Source of the DNA: Neisseria chenwenguii
GTDB lineage: Bacteria > Pseudomonadota > Gammaproteobacteria > Burkholderiales > Neisseriaceae
DNA length: 64,000 nt
Direction: 5' to 3'
NCBI RefSeq assembly: GCF_002216145.1
Contig: NZ_CP022278.1
Span: 248,001-312,000 of the forward strand
Shown: piece after piece, positions 43,629-52,031 of the stretch
How positions within the stretch are numbered: the stretch's first letter is position 1
Layout: each line of letters begins with the position of its first letter
The notes under the pieces: model-generated
What the model saw: the letters and a program-made list of their open reading frames with translations, nothing else
The model's database searches: none
Told to the model about the DNA's origin: nothing
Translations under genes and position numbers: made by a program

Positions 43629-43648
43629 AAATCTATAAATATAGATTT
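43629..43648. promoter_or_regulatory. Probable operator of the ArsR-family gene
   Basis: AAATCTATA, AA, TATAGATTT: perfect 9-bp arms. Located between 37 and 56 bp before the start, overlapping where the promoter should be. Autoregulation is inferred. Confidence 0.6.
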
Positions 43649-43749
43649 GTCAATGTAATGTTTTTAATAAGTAAGTTAGAGGGTAAACCCAACATAATCA
43701 ATATATTCGCCAAGTTTATTTTAAAATAACGGCTATTGGCGTGCTGAAG

Positions 43750-44622
43750 TGTAGAAAAACCTAACGTTGTTTAAGTATCCGAAAGAAAATACTGTTATGG
43801 ACATCCACAAAAACCACCCGCCTCACTCCGCACAGCCGTCAAGCCGTTTGGCGGGCCCACACCCAAGACAAAGAAAGCGTCACTTCGTTATCCCGACGCT
43901 ACAACGTCAACAGGGTTACCGTTTACCGGGGCCTCAAAGCCGCCCGCGGCAGATTGCCGGTACCGCAAAAAAGCTCCAACAACCGATTCAAACAGGCAAA
44001 ATACGGCATCAAACGGCTGGCTAAGGTCGAACGGGAAATCGAAGAAAAGCTCAAAAAGAAAGCCCGACGCTACAACAAATCCTATCCCGGCGAAATGGTG
44101 CATTTCGATACCAAACGGCTGCCGCGGCTGAAAAAACAAACCGTTGCCGACCCGTCCGAGTACCTGTTTGTCGCCATCGACGACTATTCCCGCGAGCTGT
44201 ACGCGGCCATCCTGCCCGACCATACCGCCTCAAGTGCCGCCAAGTTCCTGCTGCGCGATGCGATTGACCGCTGCCCGTACACTGTCGGGTGTGCGTATTC
44301 GGACAACGGGGTGGAATACAAAGGCAACGGCTCCCTCCCGTTCGGCGCTGCCTGCCGTCAAACAACATCGTTCAGAAGTTCACCCGCATCACCCGTCCGC
44401 AAACCAACGGCAAAGCCGAGCGCGTGATTCGGACGCTGACGGAGATGCGGCACAGTAAACGGACGTTTGACGACCCCGAACACCGCCGTAAGGAGTTATG
44501 CCGCTTTGTGAACTTTTATAATACGGTTAAGCCGCACAGGGGCTTGGAACAATACGCCGTTTGAGATGACGAAGGCTTATTTTTCTCAGCCTGTTGTGTA
44601 AACAACGCGATGATTTTCTACA
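43750..44622 (+). mobile_element. IS481-family element with broken transposase
   Basis: Ends TGTAGAAAA..CGTTGTTTA at 43750 and its inverse ending 44622 agree at about 20 of 24 positions. Transposase (43797-44564) lies in three frames: MDIHKNH, then RLTPHSRQAVWRAHTQDKE onward from about 43,818 through GEMVHFDTKRLP (Asp) and CAYSDNGVEYKGNGS (Asp), then NNIVQKFTRITRPQTNGKAERVIRTL (Glu) from about 44,345. Two frameshifts, so inactive. It abuts the rluD terminator DUS. Confidence 0.85.
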
Positions 44623-44654
44623 TTTCAGACGGCCTGCAATGCCGTCTGAAAACC

Positions 44655-45779
44655 TCACTCGCGCACATAAACGACTTCGACGTCGTAATCGTCTTCGTTC
44701 CAATCGTCGTCATCGTCGCCGTCGAGTTTGTCTTTCCATTCCTCTTCGTTGCTCAGCGACGAATCCAAGCCGGCTTCCAAGCGTAAGACGGACAAGAGGC
44801 GGTATATATCCTCGGGCATGGGCGCTTCAAACGAAACGGTTTCCTGCGTTTTGGGGTGGATGAAACTCAAGCGGTAGGCGTGCAGCGCCTGGCGGCCGCC
44901 GAGGGCTTTGACGGCTTCTTTGACGGCGTCACTGCACGGGTGGCGCGGATTGCCGTAAACGGCGTCACCGGCGAGCGGATGGTTGGCTTCGCGCATGTGG
45001 ACGCGGATTTGGTGGGTACGGCCGGTTTCGAGGGCGCATTCGATGTAGCTGTGGGAAAGATAGCGTTCCAACACTTTCACATGGGTAACGGCGGGTTTGC
45101 CGCCGTATTTGACGACGGCCATTTTCAGGCGGTTGTGCGGGTCGCGGCCGATTAAGGTGTCGATTTTTCCGTCAAACGGCACGATACCGTTGGCGACGGC
45201 GCGGTAGATGCGTTTGACCGCGCGCGCTTGCAGCTGTTGAACCAGTGAATTTTGCGCGGGCAGGTTTTTGGCGACGACCATCAGGCCGCTGGTTTCTTTG
45301 TCGAGGCGGTGCACAATGCCTGCGCGCGGTACCTGCGACAATTCGGGGCAGTGCGCCAAGAGACCGTTGAGCAGCGTGCCCGTCCAGTTGCCCGCAGCGG
45401 GGTGGACGACCAAACCGGCGGGTTTGTTGACGACAATCACGGTATCGTCTTCGTAAACGATGTCCAAATCCATCGCCTCGGGCGTGAAAGCGAGGTTTTC
45501 TTCACTGGGCTTAACGCTGACGGCGATAATTTCGCCGCCTATCAGTTTGTCTTTCGGCTGCGCCGCTTTGTCGTTTACAATGACCGCGCCGTCTTTAATC
45601 CAAGAGGCCAGGCGGCTGCGCGAATAGTCGGGCAGCAGTTTGGCCAATGCAGCGTCAAGGCGCAAGCCCGCCATTTCGAGCGGAACGGTCAGGTTAACGC
45701 AACTTTCCGTTTCAGGGGCTGACGCAAAGTCGTAATCATCGCTATAATCGGCTTCATTTTCAAAGGAAGTGTTTTGCAT
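44655..45779 (-). CDS. rluD: 23S rRNA pseudouridine synthase RluD
   Basis: About 374 residues. Acidic N-terminal extension, then S4 RNA-binding domain (LRLDAALAKLLPDYSRSRLASWIKDGAVIVN), then catalytic motif GIVHRLDKETSGLMVVAKN with the nucleophile Asp in HRLDK. GRTHQIRVHMREANHPLAGDAVYG and ALHAYRLSFIHPKTQE complete the fold. C-terminus ends with a long Asp/Glu run. Makes pseudouridines in helix 69. Start MQNTSFENEAD at 45779 overlaps the divergent bamD start; a later start before the S4 domain cannot be excluded, as no strong SD precedes 45779. Confidence 0.92.
   Translation of the reverse strand: MQNTSFENEADYSDDYDFASAPETESCVNLTVPLEMAGLRLDAALAKLLPDYSRSRLASWIKDGAVIVNDKAAQPKDKLIGGEIIAVSVKPSEENLAFTPEAMDLDIVYEDDTVIVVNKPAGLVVHPAAGNWTGTLLNGLLAHCPELSQVPRAGIVHRLDKETSGLMVVAKNLPAQNSLVQQLQARAVKRIYRAVANGIVPFDGKIDTLIGRDPHNRLKMAVVKYGGKPAVTHVKVLERYLSHSYIECALETGRTHQIRVHMREANHPLAGDAVYGNPRHPCSDAVKEAVKALGGRQALHAYRLSFIHPKTQETVSFEAPMPEDIYRLLSVLRLEAGLDSSLSNEEEWKDKLDGDDDDDWNEDDYDVEVVYVRE
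45719..45748 (+). promoter_or_regulatory. bamD promoter inside rluD coding sequence
   Basis: CTGACG (45719-45724), 18 bp, TATAAT (45743-45748), then the AAAGGAAG SD, all within the first 20 codons of rluD on the other strand. Confidence 0.55.
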
Positions 45780-46584
45780 GAAAAAAATTCTTTTAGTCGT
45801 TTCTTTAAGTTTGGCTCTGGGCGCTTGCGCCGGTACGAAAGGCGCGGCCGATAAAGACGCCCAAATCACTCAGGATTGGAGTGTGGACAAGCTCTACAAG
45901 GAAGCGCAGGACGAATTGAACAGCAACAATTATACGCGAGCTGTAAAATTATACGAAATCCTCGAATCCCGTTTCCCCGACGGCCGTTACGCCCAGCAGG
46001 CGCAGCTTGACACGGCCTACGCCTACTATAAAGACGACGAGCCGGAAAAAGCGCTGGCCGCCATCGAGCGCTTCCAACGCCAATATCCCCAACACCCCAA
46101 CACCGACTATGCGCTTTACCTCAAAGGCCTGGTTTTGTTTAACGAAGACAAATCCTTCCTCAACAAACTCGCCTCGCAAGACTGGTCGGACCGCGACCCC
46201 AAAGCCAACCGTGATGCCTATCAGTCGTTTGCCCAACTGGTTCAGCAATACCCCGACAGCAAATACGCTGCCGACGCCACCGAACGCATGACCCGTCTGG
46301 TTGACGCGCTGGGTGGTAACGAAATGGCCGTTGCCCGCTACTACATGAAACGCGGCGCCTATCTCGCCGCCGTCAATCGCGCGCAGAAAATTGTCGAGCG
46401 CTATCAAAACACCCGCTATGTGGAAGAATCGCTGGCGATGATGGAACTGGCCTATCAAAAAATGGGCAAACAGCAGCTTGCCGGCGACACCCGCCGCATC
46501 CTCGCGCAAAACTTCCCGAAAAGCCCGTTCTTGACCCATCCGTGGCAGCCAAACGATATGCCGTGGTGGCGTTATTGGAAATAA
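45778..46584 (+). CDS. bamD: Outer membrane assembly lipoprotein BamD (ComL)
   Basis: A 268-residue lipoprotein. Signal and lipobox MKKILLVVSLSLALGAC with Cys17 lipidated. Five TPR-like repeats follow (DKLYKEAQDELNSNNYTRAVKLYEILESRFPDGRYAQQAQLDTAYAYYKDDEPEKALAAIERFQRQYPQHP and so on), ending FLTHPWQPNDMPWWRYWK. Essential partner of BamA in beta-barrel insertion; called ComL in Neisseria for its competence phenotype. The start ATG shares two bases with the divergent rluD start. Confidence 0.96.
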   Translation: MKKILLVVSLSLALGACAGTKGAADKDAQITQDWSVDKLYKEAQDELNSNNYTRAVKLYEILESRFPDGRYAQQAQLDTAYAYYKDDEPEKALAAIERFQRQYPQHPNTDYALYLKGLVLFNEDKSFLNKLASQDWSDRDPKANRDAYQSFAQLVQQYPDSKYAADATERMTRLVDALGGNEMAVARYYMKRGAYLAAVNRAQKIVERYQNTRYVEESLAMMELAYQKMGKQQLAGDTRRILAQNFPKSPFLTHPWQPNDMPWWRYWK

Positions 46585-46601
46585 AAGAGCCGAACTTAAG
46601 C

Positions 46602-46636
46602 AAAAAGGCCGTCTGAATTTTCAGACGGCCTTTTTT
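46602..46636 (+). terminator. Inverted DUS terminator after bamD
   Basis: AAAAAGGCCGTCTGAA and TTCAGACGGCCTTTTTT. Perfect stem with a T6 tail. Confidence 0.88.
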
Positions 46637-46791
46637 ACGGCAAACGGCTCGGAACTTTTCTCGGAACTTTTATAAAAAACAATGGACAAATTTTAATCTG
46701 CGCCGATCTATTTTCAGACGGCCCGAGATATTCTTTCAATCAATCCCCAAGGGCCGTCTGAAACCGATTGTCCGATCCAAATGAGGTTCAA

Positions 46792-47007
46792 ATGAAATTT
46801 GCCACTCCTAAAAAATTCAGTTGGAAAACCGCCTGTGCCGCCGGCGCAATTTTCTTCGTGCTGTTTGCCGCATTGACGTATTGGTCCGACCGCGATGCAG
46901 CCTCGTCCTTGCGCCGCGCTTTGATTGCAACGGTTTTTTATATCCCGTTTTACTATTTTTTTATGAAACTTGCCATTGCCAGAATGAGCCAGACCCATGA
47001 AAAATAA
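46792..47007 (+). CDS. Small two-helix membrane protein
   Basis: 71 residues: a basic start (MKFATPKKFSWK), one helix (ACAAGAIFFVLFAALTYW), a charged loop (SDRDAASSLRRA) and a second helix (LIATVFYIPFYYFFMKLAIA). SD GAGG precedes ATG 46792. No family recognised. The next tiny gene begins within its last codons. Confidence 0.6.
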   Translation: MKFATPKKFSWKTACAAGAIFFVLFAALTYWSDRDAASSLRRALIATVFYIPFYYFFMKLAIARMSQTHEK

Positions 47008-47107
47008 GCTATTCGATACCTTACGCCGTCGCAAAATAACCGTTTTCTTTGCCTGCGCTTTCGCCGTCGGCTTTGTGGCAGGCGTTATCTCCGGATTAAA
47101 GCATTGA
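46997..47107 (+). CDS. 36-residue single-helix membrane peptide
   Basis: MKNKLFDTLRRRKITVFFAC, then AFAVGFVAGVISGLKH and a stop: a basic head and one membrane helix with small-residue GxxxG-like spacing. Its ATG lies 11 nt inside the end of the preceding gene, suggesting translational coupling of a two-peptide unit. Function unknown. Confidence 0.5.
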   Translation: MKNKLFDTLRRRKITVFFACAFAVGFVAGVISGLKH

Positions 47108-47204
47108 GCGCTATCTGAATTTTCAGACGGCCTGCAATCCCAGTAAGCAGCCGGCGCGGAAAAATGTTAACATTCCTACCTCTTTCCCAACGCCGCAAAC
47201 CGCC

Positions 47205-48392
47205 ATGAATTCATTACTCGACCTACTCAAACCCTACCCGTTTGCCCGCCTGCGCGAAGCCTTGCAGGGTTTGGAAGCGCCCTCAGGCATCGCGCCCGTA
47301 CCGCTGCACATCGGCGAGCCGAAACACGCCACGCCCAAAGTCATTACCGACGCGCTCGCCGCTTCGCTGGCGGAATTGTCGAAATATCCGCTCACAGCGG
47401 GCGAATCCGAGCTGCGCCAAGCCTGCGCCGACTGGCTGTTCCGCCGCTACGACGGTCTGAAGGCCAACCCGCAAACCGAAATCCTGCCGGTTTTGGGCAG
47501 CCGCGAAGCGCTGTTTTCGTTTATCCAAACCGTGCTCGATCCGGTTTCAGACGGCCTCAAGCCCGTTGTCGTCAGCCCGAATCCGTTTTACCAGATTTAT
47601 GAGGGTGCAACGCTCTTGGGCGGCGGGGAAATCTGTTTTGCCAACTGCCCCGCGCCGTCGTTTAACCCTGATTGGTCGAGCGTTCCCGAAGCGGTGTGGC
47701 AGCGTGCGAAAATCGTTTTGGTCTGCTCGCCCAATAATCCGAGCGGCAGCGTGCTGCAACTGGATGATTGGAAGGAACTGTTTGATTTTCAGGACAAATA
47801 CGGTTTCGTCATCGCTTCCGACGAATGCTATTCCGAAATCTATTTTCACGGCAACAAGCCCATCGGCGGCTTGCAGGCGGCGGCCGAACTGGGGCGCGGT
47901 TTTAAAAATCTGGTGATGTTTACCAGCCTTTCCAAACGCTCCAGCGTCCCCGGCCTGCGCTCGGGTTTTGTCGCGGGCGACGCGGATTTGCTGAAAAACT
48001 TCCTGCTCTACCGCACCTACCACGGCAGCGCGATGAGCATTCCTGTACAGCGTGCCAGCATCGCGGCGTGGAACGACGAAACCCACGTCGAGGAAAACCG
48101 CCGCCTGTATCAGGAAAAATTCGACAAAGTCATCCCGATTTTGCAGCAGGTTTTCGACGTCGACCTGCCCGATGCCTCGTTTTACGTTTGGCTGAAAGTC
48201 CCCGACGGCGACGATTTGGCCTTTGCCAAACGGTTGTGGTCGGAAGCCGCCATCCAAGTCCTCCCCGGCCGTTTCCTCGCCCGCGAAACCGCGCAGGGCA
48301 ATCCGGGCGAAGGCTATGTGCGCATCGCACTGGTGGCCGACGTGGAAAGCTGCGTGAAAGCGGCGGAAACGATTGTGACGCTGTACCGCTGA
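47205..48392 (+). CDS. dapC: Succinyldiaminopimelate aminotransferase DapC
   Basis: A 395-residue fold-type I PLP aminotransferase, acting in the succinylase route to meso-diaminopimelate and lysine. Landmarks: VPLHIGEPKHATPKVI, KYPLTAGESELRQACADW, VCSPNNPSGSVL (Asn), ASDECYSEIYF (Asp/Tyr), MFTSLSKRSSVPGLRSGF (the PLP lysine in SLSKRS), and VLPGRFLAR (substrate Arg region). Full length for the family. Confidence 0.93.
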   Translation: MNSLLDLLKPYPFARLREALQGLEAPSGIAPVPLHIGEPKHATPKVITDALAASLAELSKYPLTAGESELRQACADWLFRRYDGLKANPQTEILPVLGSREALFSFIQTVLDPVSDGLKPVVVSPNPFYQIYEGATLLGGGEICFANCPAPSFNPDWSSVPEAVWQRAKIVLVCSPNNPSGSVLQLDDWKELFDFQDKYGFVIASDECYSEIYFHGNKPIGGLQAAAELGRGFKNLVMFTSLSKRSSVPGLRSGFVAGDADLLKNFLLYRTYHGSAMSIPVQRASIAAWNDETHVEENRRLYQEKFDKVIPILQQVFDVDLPDASFYVWLKVPDGDDLAFAKRLWSEAAIQVLPGRFLARETAQGNPGEGYVRIALVADVESCVKAAETIVTLYR

Positions 48393-48408
48393 TTATTTTT
48401 CATTTAAT

Positions 48409-48555
48409 AAGGCCGTCCGAAAAATGTGTATAGTAAATTAAAATAAAAAATCTACTTCGTTGGCTGCGGCTTGTCGTACTACCCGTACTGTCTTCACCTT
48501 GTCGCCTTGTATCTTTTTTATTTTAATTTACTATACACATTTTTCGGACGGCCTT
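48409..48555. repeat. Correia-like element with perfect 42-bp inverted ends
   Basis: Arms 48409-48450 and 48514-48555 are exact inverse complements: AAGGCCGTCCGAAAAATG.., then ..TATAGTAAATTAAAAT.. The 63-bp core has GTACTGTCT and GCCTTGTCGCCTTGT, recalling the inner part of neisserial Correia repeats, and TATAGT..ACTATA ends as in those elements. The outermost 12 bases are a mutated DUS (GCCGTCCGAA). Probably a MITE inserted into a DUS; it now lies between dapC and yaaA. Confidence 0.75.
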
Positions 48556-48770
48556 ATGGATTTCACCTGCGGCATTTGCTTTCACAGGATTTGTTCCTAC
48601 TATTTTTCAGACGGCCTATAACGATAAAACCGTCTAGGCCGTCTGAAAACATTAATTTCCGCGAAGCAAAAACCGAACCGTTCATAAAAATCTCCAAATG
48701 CCAAATCCTTGCCGATAGCCTTCTTTAAACCTAAAATAAACCGTCTTCCACACCAGCCAGCGAGCCAGAA

Positions 48771-49541
48771 ATGCTTTTCGTCTTATCCCCCGCCAAAAAC
48801 CTCAACGAAAAAGGTCCCGCCCCCGTTAAAGAGTTTACCCAGCCCTACCTGCTCGATCAGGCCGAAATCCTGATGGGCGCGCTGCGCAAACTTGCGCCGC
48901 AGGAAATCGCCGCGCTCATGCACGTTTCCGACAAAATCGCCCTGCTAAACGCCGAACGCAACGCCGCATGGCACACGCCGTTCACCTCCGAAAACGCCAA
49001 GCAGGCGGTGTTTATGTTTAACGGCGATGTTTACGAAGGCTTAAACGCCGCCGGCCTCGCCCCCGAAAAAATCAACTATCTACAACAACACGTCCGCCTG
49101 CTCTCCGGCCTCTACGGTATCCTGCGCCCTCTCGACCTGATGCAGCCCTACCGCTTGGAAATGGGTACGCCGTTTGCCAATCCGCGCGGCAAAAACCTGT
49201 ACGAATTCTGGGGCAGCCGCCTTTCGGAAGCTCTCAACGCCCTGCTTCCCGCCGGCGACACCCTCATCAACCTCGCCTCGCAGGAATATTTCAAAGCCGT
49301 CGATACCAAAACGCTCAATGCCAAAATCATCACTCCCGTGTTTCAAGACGAAAAAAACGGCCAGTTTAAAATCATCAGTTTCTACGCCAAACGCGCCCGC
49401 GGCCTGATGGTGCGCTACGCCGCAGAACACGGCATTACCGATCCCGAAGCGCTCAAATCCTTCGATCTCGAAGGCTACGCCTTCAACCCCGCCGCTTCCA
49501 ATGAAACAGAATGGGTTTTCCAGCGCCGACAACAAGTTTAG
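48771..49541 (+). CDS. yaaA: Peroxide stress protein YaaA (DUF328)
   Basis: A 256-residue protein: [105 protein letters not shown], and [15 protein letters not shown], all signature of YaaA. In E. coli it is induced by OxyR and limits free iron during peroxide stress; it has a DNA-binding cantaloupe fold. Confidence 0.95.
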   Translation: MLFVLSPAKNLNEKGPAPVKEFTQPYLLDQAEILMGALRKLAPQEIAALMHVSDKIALLNAERNAAWHTPFTSENAKQAVFMFNGDVYEGLNAAGLAPEKINYLQQHVRLLSGLYGILRPLDLMQPYRLEMGTPFANPRGKNLYEFWGSRLSEALNALLPAGDTLINLASQEYFKAVDTKTLNAKIITPVFQDEKNGQFKIISFYAKRARGLMVRYAAEHGITDPEALKSFDLEGYAFNPAASNETEWVFQRRQQV

Positions 49542-49579
49542 TAAAAACAAAAAGCTGGGCAGTTTCCCAAAAATGCAGC

Positions 49580-49608
49580 TTGGCAAAACCGTCCAACTCC
49601 GCTAAGAT
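49580..49608 (+). promoter_or_regulatory. Promoter of the tRNA-Ser cluster
   Basis: TTGGCA (49580-49585), 17-bp spacer, TAAGAT (49603-49608), 17 bp before the first tRNA. Confidence 0.6.
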
Positions 49609-49625
49609 ACGCGCTTCAAGAAAAC

Positions 49626-49716
<91 letters not shown>

Positions 49717-49738
49717 TTTCTTGAATTTTTTTTATCTT

Positions 49739-49828
49739 GGAAACGTGGCAGAGCGGCTGAATGCAGCGGACTCGAAATCCGCTGAGGGTGCAAATCCTCC
49801 GTGGGTTCGAATCCCACCGTTTCCGCCA
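49739..49828 (+). tRNA. tRNA-Ser (anticodon CGA)
   Basis: 90 nt with CCA. Acceptor GGAAACG/CGTTTCC, anticodon loop CTCGAAA, variable arm TGAGGGTGCAAATCCTCC. Reads UCG codons. Confidence 0.95.
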
Positions 49829-49835
49829 GAACTCA

Positions 49836-49926
<91 letters not shown>

Positions 49927-49935
49927 TATTATTTG

Positions 49936-49970
49936 AATAACGTCATGATTTCTCATGACGTTATTTTTAT
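49936..49970 (+). terminator. Intrinsic terminator of tRNA-Ser cluster
   Basis: AATAACGTCATGA, loop TTTC, TCATGACGTTATT, then T-rich. A 13-bp perfect stem 10 nt after the last tRNA. Confidence 0.88.
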
Positions 49971-50160
49971 TTATGTTATTTTGGATCCCTGAATGAGTAC
50001 CTACCGAAAATTACAGCAGCAAAAGCAACTGCGAAACGCCGGCTGGAAAAAACGGAGAGACGGCATTATAGAAAAAAGCCCATAACCGTCAGATAGGACG
50101 GGAAAATTCCCTGAAATAGGTACTCTTTAGGAGTTTCATAAAATTTTGAATGGAATCTGG
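49971..50160. other. Gene-poor interval after tRNAs
   Basis: A 30-codon frame at 49993-50085 (MSTYRKLQQQKQLRNAGWKK...) is basic and glutamine-rich but lacks an SD; probably chance. GAGTACCTA (49994-50002) and TAGGTACTC (50117-50125) are inverse. Otherwise nothing recognised. Confidence 0.4.
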
Positions 50161-50205
50161 AAAAACAGCCGAATCGGGGATATAACCCGGTTCGGCTGTT
50201 TTTTT
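50161..50205 (-). terminator. Terminator of the creA-yqgE-ruvX operon
   Basis: AAACAGCCGAA and TTCGGCTGTTT with inner CGGG/CCCG pairing and A/T runs on both sides; works in either direction. Confidence 0.75.
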
Positions 50206-50252
50206 GCAAAAGACTCGGCCTTCCGTTTTTTTACGGCGTTGTCCCGACTTTT

Positions 50253-50714
50253 TCAGACGGCTTCTTCGCGCCCGTTGAAATATTCCGTCGCGCCGCCCTC
50301 GAAAAAGCCCTGCAAAATCGCCTGCGCGGCCACTTGGTCGAGCACGGATTTTTGTTTTCTTCCAAACACTTGCGCTTCGTCGAGCAGGCTCTCGGCGTAG
50401 AGCGACGACATCCGTTCGTCCACCCAATACACGGGCAGGTTGAAACGGCCTTGCAGGCGGCGGCCGAATTTGCGGCTGAGGCGGGTTAGTTCGTGTTCCG
50501 TGCCGTCGGTGTGGGTCGGCAGGCCGACGACGAATTGCACGGGCTGCCATTCTTCCACCAATTTGGCGATGGCCTCGAATTTGGCTTCGTTGCTGTTGCC
50601 CGTCACCGTTGCCAGCGGGTGGGTTAAGCCGACTTCGGCATCGCCTTGCGCCACACCGATGCGGGCTTCGCCGAAATCAAACGCCAGCGTTGTGCCTTTG
50701 CCGCCCTTAAGCAT
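50253..50714 (-). CDS. yqgF: Putative pre-16S rRNA nuclease / YqgF (RuvX)
   Basis: A 153-residue RNase-H-fold protein. [17 protein letters not shown] holds the first catalytic Asp; [30 protein letters not shown] is the YqgF signature; [18 protein letters not shown] has the catalytic Glu, and [17 protein letters not shown] the last Asp. Trims the 5' end of 16S rRNA; once called a Holliday-junction resolvase. Start MLKGGKG lies 8 nt inside yqgE. Confidence 0.92.
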   Translation of the reverse strand: MLKGGKGTTLAFDFGEARIGVAQGDAEVGLTHPLATVTGNSNEAKFEAIAKLVEEWQPVQFVVGLPTHTDGTEHELTRLSRKFGRRLQGRFNLPVYWVDERMSSLYAESLLDEAQVFGRKQKSVLDQVAAQAILQGFFEGGATEYFNGREEAV

Positions 50715-51255
50715 GGCCGACACCCGAAGCGAGGTCGGTCGGGGCAATGCCGAGTTTGTCGAACACGGCGGCGTAGCGCAGTTCATACGGCACATCAAAC
50801 AAAATATGTTCGTCGGCAGGCACGGTCAGCCAGACGTTGTCCGCCAGTTCGCGCTCGAGCTGGCCTTTGCGCCAGCTCGAATAGCCAATGCTCACCAGCG
50901 CTTTGTCTACCGCCCCCGGCTCGGAAATGTTTTCGATGATGTCGCGCGAGGAAGTCAAGCCGACGCGGTCGGTTACGGCCAGCGTGTTCTGCCAATTTCC
51001 CGGCGGCGTATGCACGACATAACCGCGGTCAACCTGAACCGGCCCGCCCATCATCACGCAGTCATGCTGCATCCGCTGCGGGATGTTGTGGTCGGTCGCG
51101 GCGAAAATCATATCCATCGTAATCGGCGAGGGTTTGTTGATGACGATGCCCAATGCGCCTTCGTCGTCGTGTTCGCAAAGATAAATCACGCTTCCCTCGA
51201 AAAACGGGTCGTCCATATCAGGCATAGCCACAAGAAAATGATTCACTAAATCCAT
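50707..51255 (-). CDS. yqgE: YqgE/AlgH family (UPF0301) protein
   Basis: A 182-residue protein: [90 protein letters not shown] and [20 protein letters not shown]. Nearly always next to yqgF in proteobacteria, as here with overlapping ends. Function not established. SD AAGGACAG. Confidence 0.94.
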   Translation of the reverse strand: MDLVNHFLVAMPDMDDPFFEGSVIYLCEHDDEGALGIVINKPSPITMDMIFAATDHNIPQRMQHDCVMMGGPVQVDRGYVVHTPPGNWQNTLAVTDRVGLTSSRDIIENISEPGAVDKALVSIGYSSWRKGQLERELADNVWLTVPADEHILFDVPYELRYAAVFDKLGIAPTDLASGVGHA

Positions 51256-51264
51256 ATCTGTCCT

Positions 51265-51822
51265 TTATTTGGCAGGAACTGCCGCCGTTTCCACCACACA
51301 TGCACCGAAAATCCGGCGGTTCGGCAAACCTGCAATTTCCCTGCCGTCAGCTGTTTTTCCGCCGAAGCACGACAATGCGCTCAAAGAATTTTTCGGCGAA
51401 CCCTGAATGATTTTATCGCTGTACACCATATAGGCAAACGCCTTACGTTTGGCATCGTAGTAGCGGATAATCTGCTGGCTTTTAAACGCCACACTCGCGC
51501 CGCGTTTGAATACCTGTCTCGGCTTTATGACCGCCGCCTCTTTGTAGCGGATGACTTCGGCCGTCTGAACGCACGACACCGACGCATCGCTGGCGTCCTC
51601 TTCCAAATTGACCGTTTCCTTCAAGCCGCCTTTTTTGGCGTAGGAAATATAACAGGCCACGCCCTGAACGTCGGGGTCGTCAAAACCTTCCACCTCAATG
51701 CGGTCGTTTTTGCCGAGCATATGGAACACCGTGCTGGCATTGCCGATTTTATCGGTGTCGTTACCGCCGCAAGCCGCAAGTAAAACGGCGCAGAGCGCAG
51801 TTGTCAGAATTTTTTCCATCAT
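51265..51822 (-). CDS. creA: CreA family lipoprotein-like protein
   Basis: A 185-residue protein. The N-terminus (MEKILTTALCAVLLAACGG) is a signal with a lipobox ending at Cys18. The body matches CreA: DKIGNASTVFHMLGKNDRIEVEGFDDPDVQGVACYISYAKKGGLK, ASVSCVQTAEV, RQVFKRGASVAFKSQQIIRYYDAKRKAFAYMVYSDKIIQGSPKNSLSALSCF. Periplasmic; role unknown. MM start: second ATG (51819) equally possible. Immediately upstream of yqgE. Confidence 0.88.
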   Translation of the reverse strand: MMEKILTTALCAVLLAACGGNDTDKIGNASTVFHMLGKNDRIEVEGFDDPDVQGVACYISYAKKGGLKETVNLEEDASDASVSCVQTAEVIRYKEAAVIKPRQVFKRGASVAFKSQQIIRYYDAKRKAFAYMVYSDKIIQGSPKNSLSALSCFGGKTADGREIAGLPNRRIFGACVVETAAVPAK

Positions 51823-51920
51823 TTTTTGCCAGCCAGAAATTAAGTCTCTCCGCTACTATATAAGAGCGCCGCGCCCGATTGCAAGGCTTGGCAGACGTTT
51901 TCAGACGGCTTCTCAGGCAG

Positions 51921-51926
51921 TATAAT
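51921..51926 (+). promoter_or_regulatory. -10 element ahead of the EnvC-like gene
   Basis: TATAAT 105 bp upstream of the start, with TTCAGACGGC about 20 bp before it. Confidence 0.4.
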
Positions 51927-52031
51927 CGCGCTTGCCTTTACGCGCTCAAGGCTGTTTGAACAATCAATCCGCACACTTCACGCTATCTTTACGCTATCTT
52001 TAAATTCCAACTTTTCCCGTCAGAATCCGTC

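Noticed and set aside
43750..44622. Target duplication for the IS481-family element
   Set aside because: Flanks GTGCTGAAG and TTTCAGACG do not repeat.
49993..50085. 30-residue Gln/Lys-rich peptide gene
   Set aside because: No Shine-Dalgarno, no homologue recognised, and it lies between two terminators.
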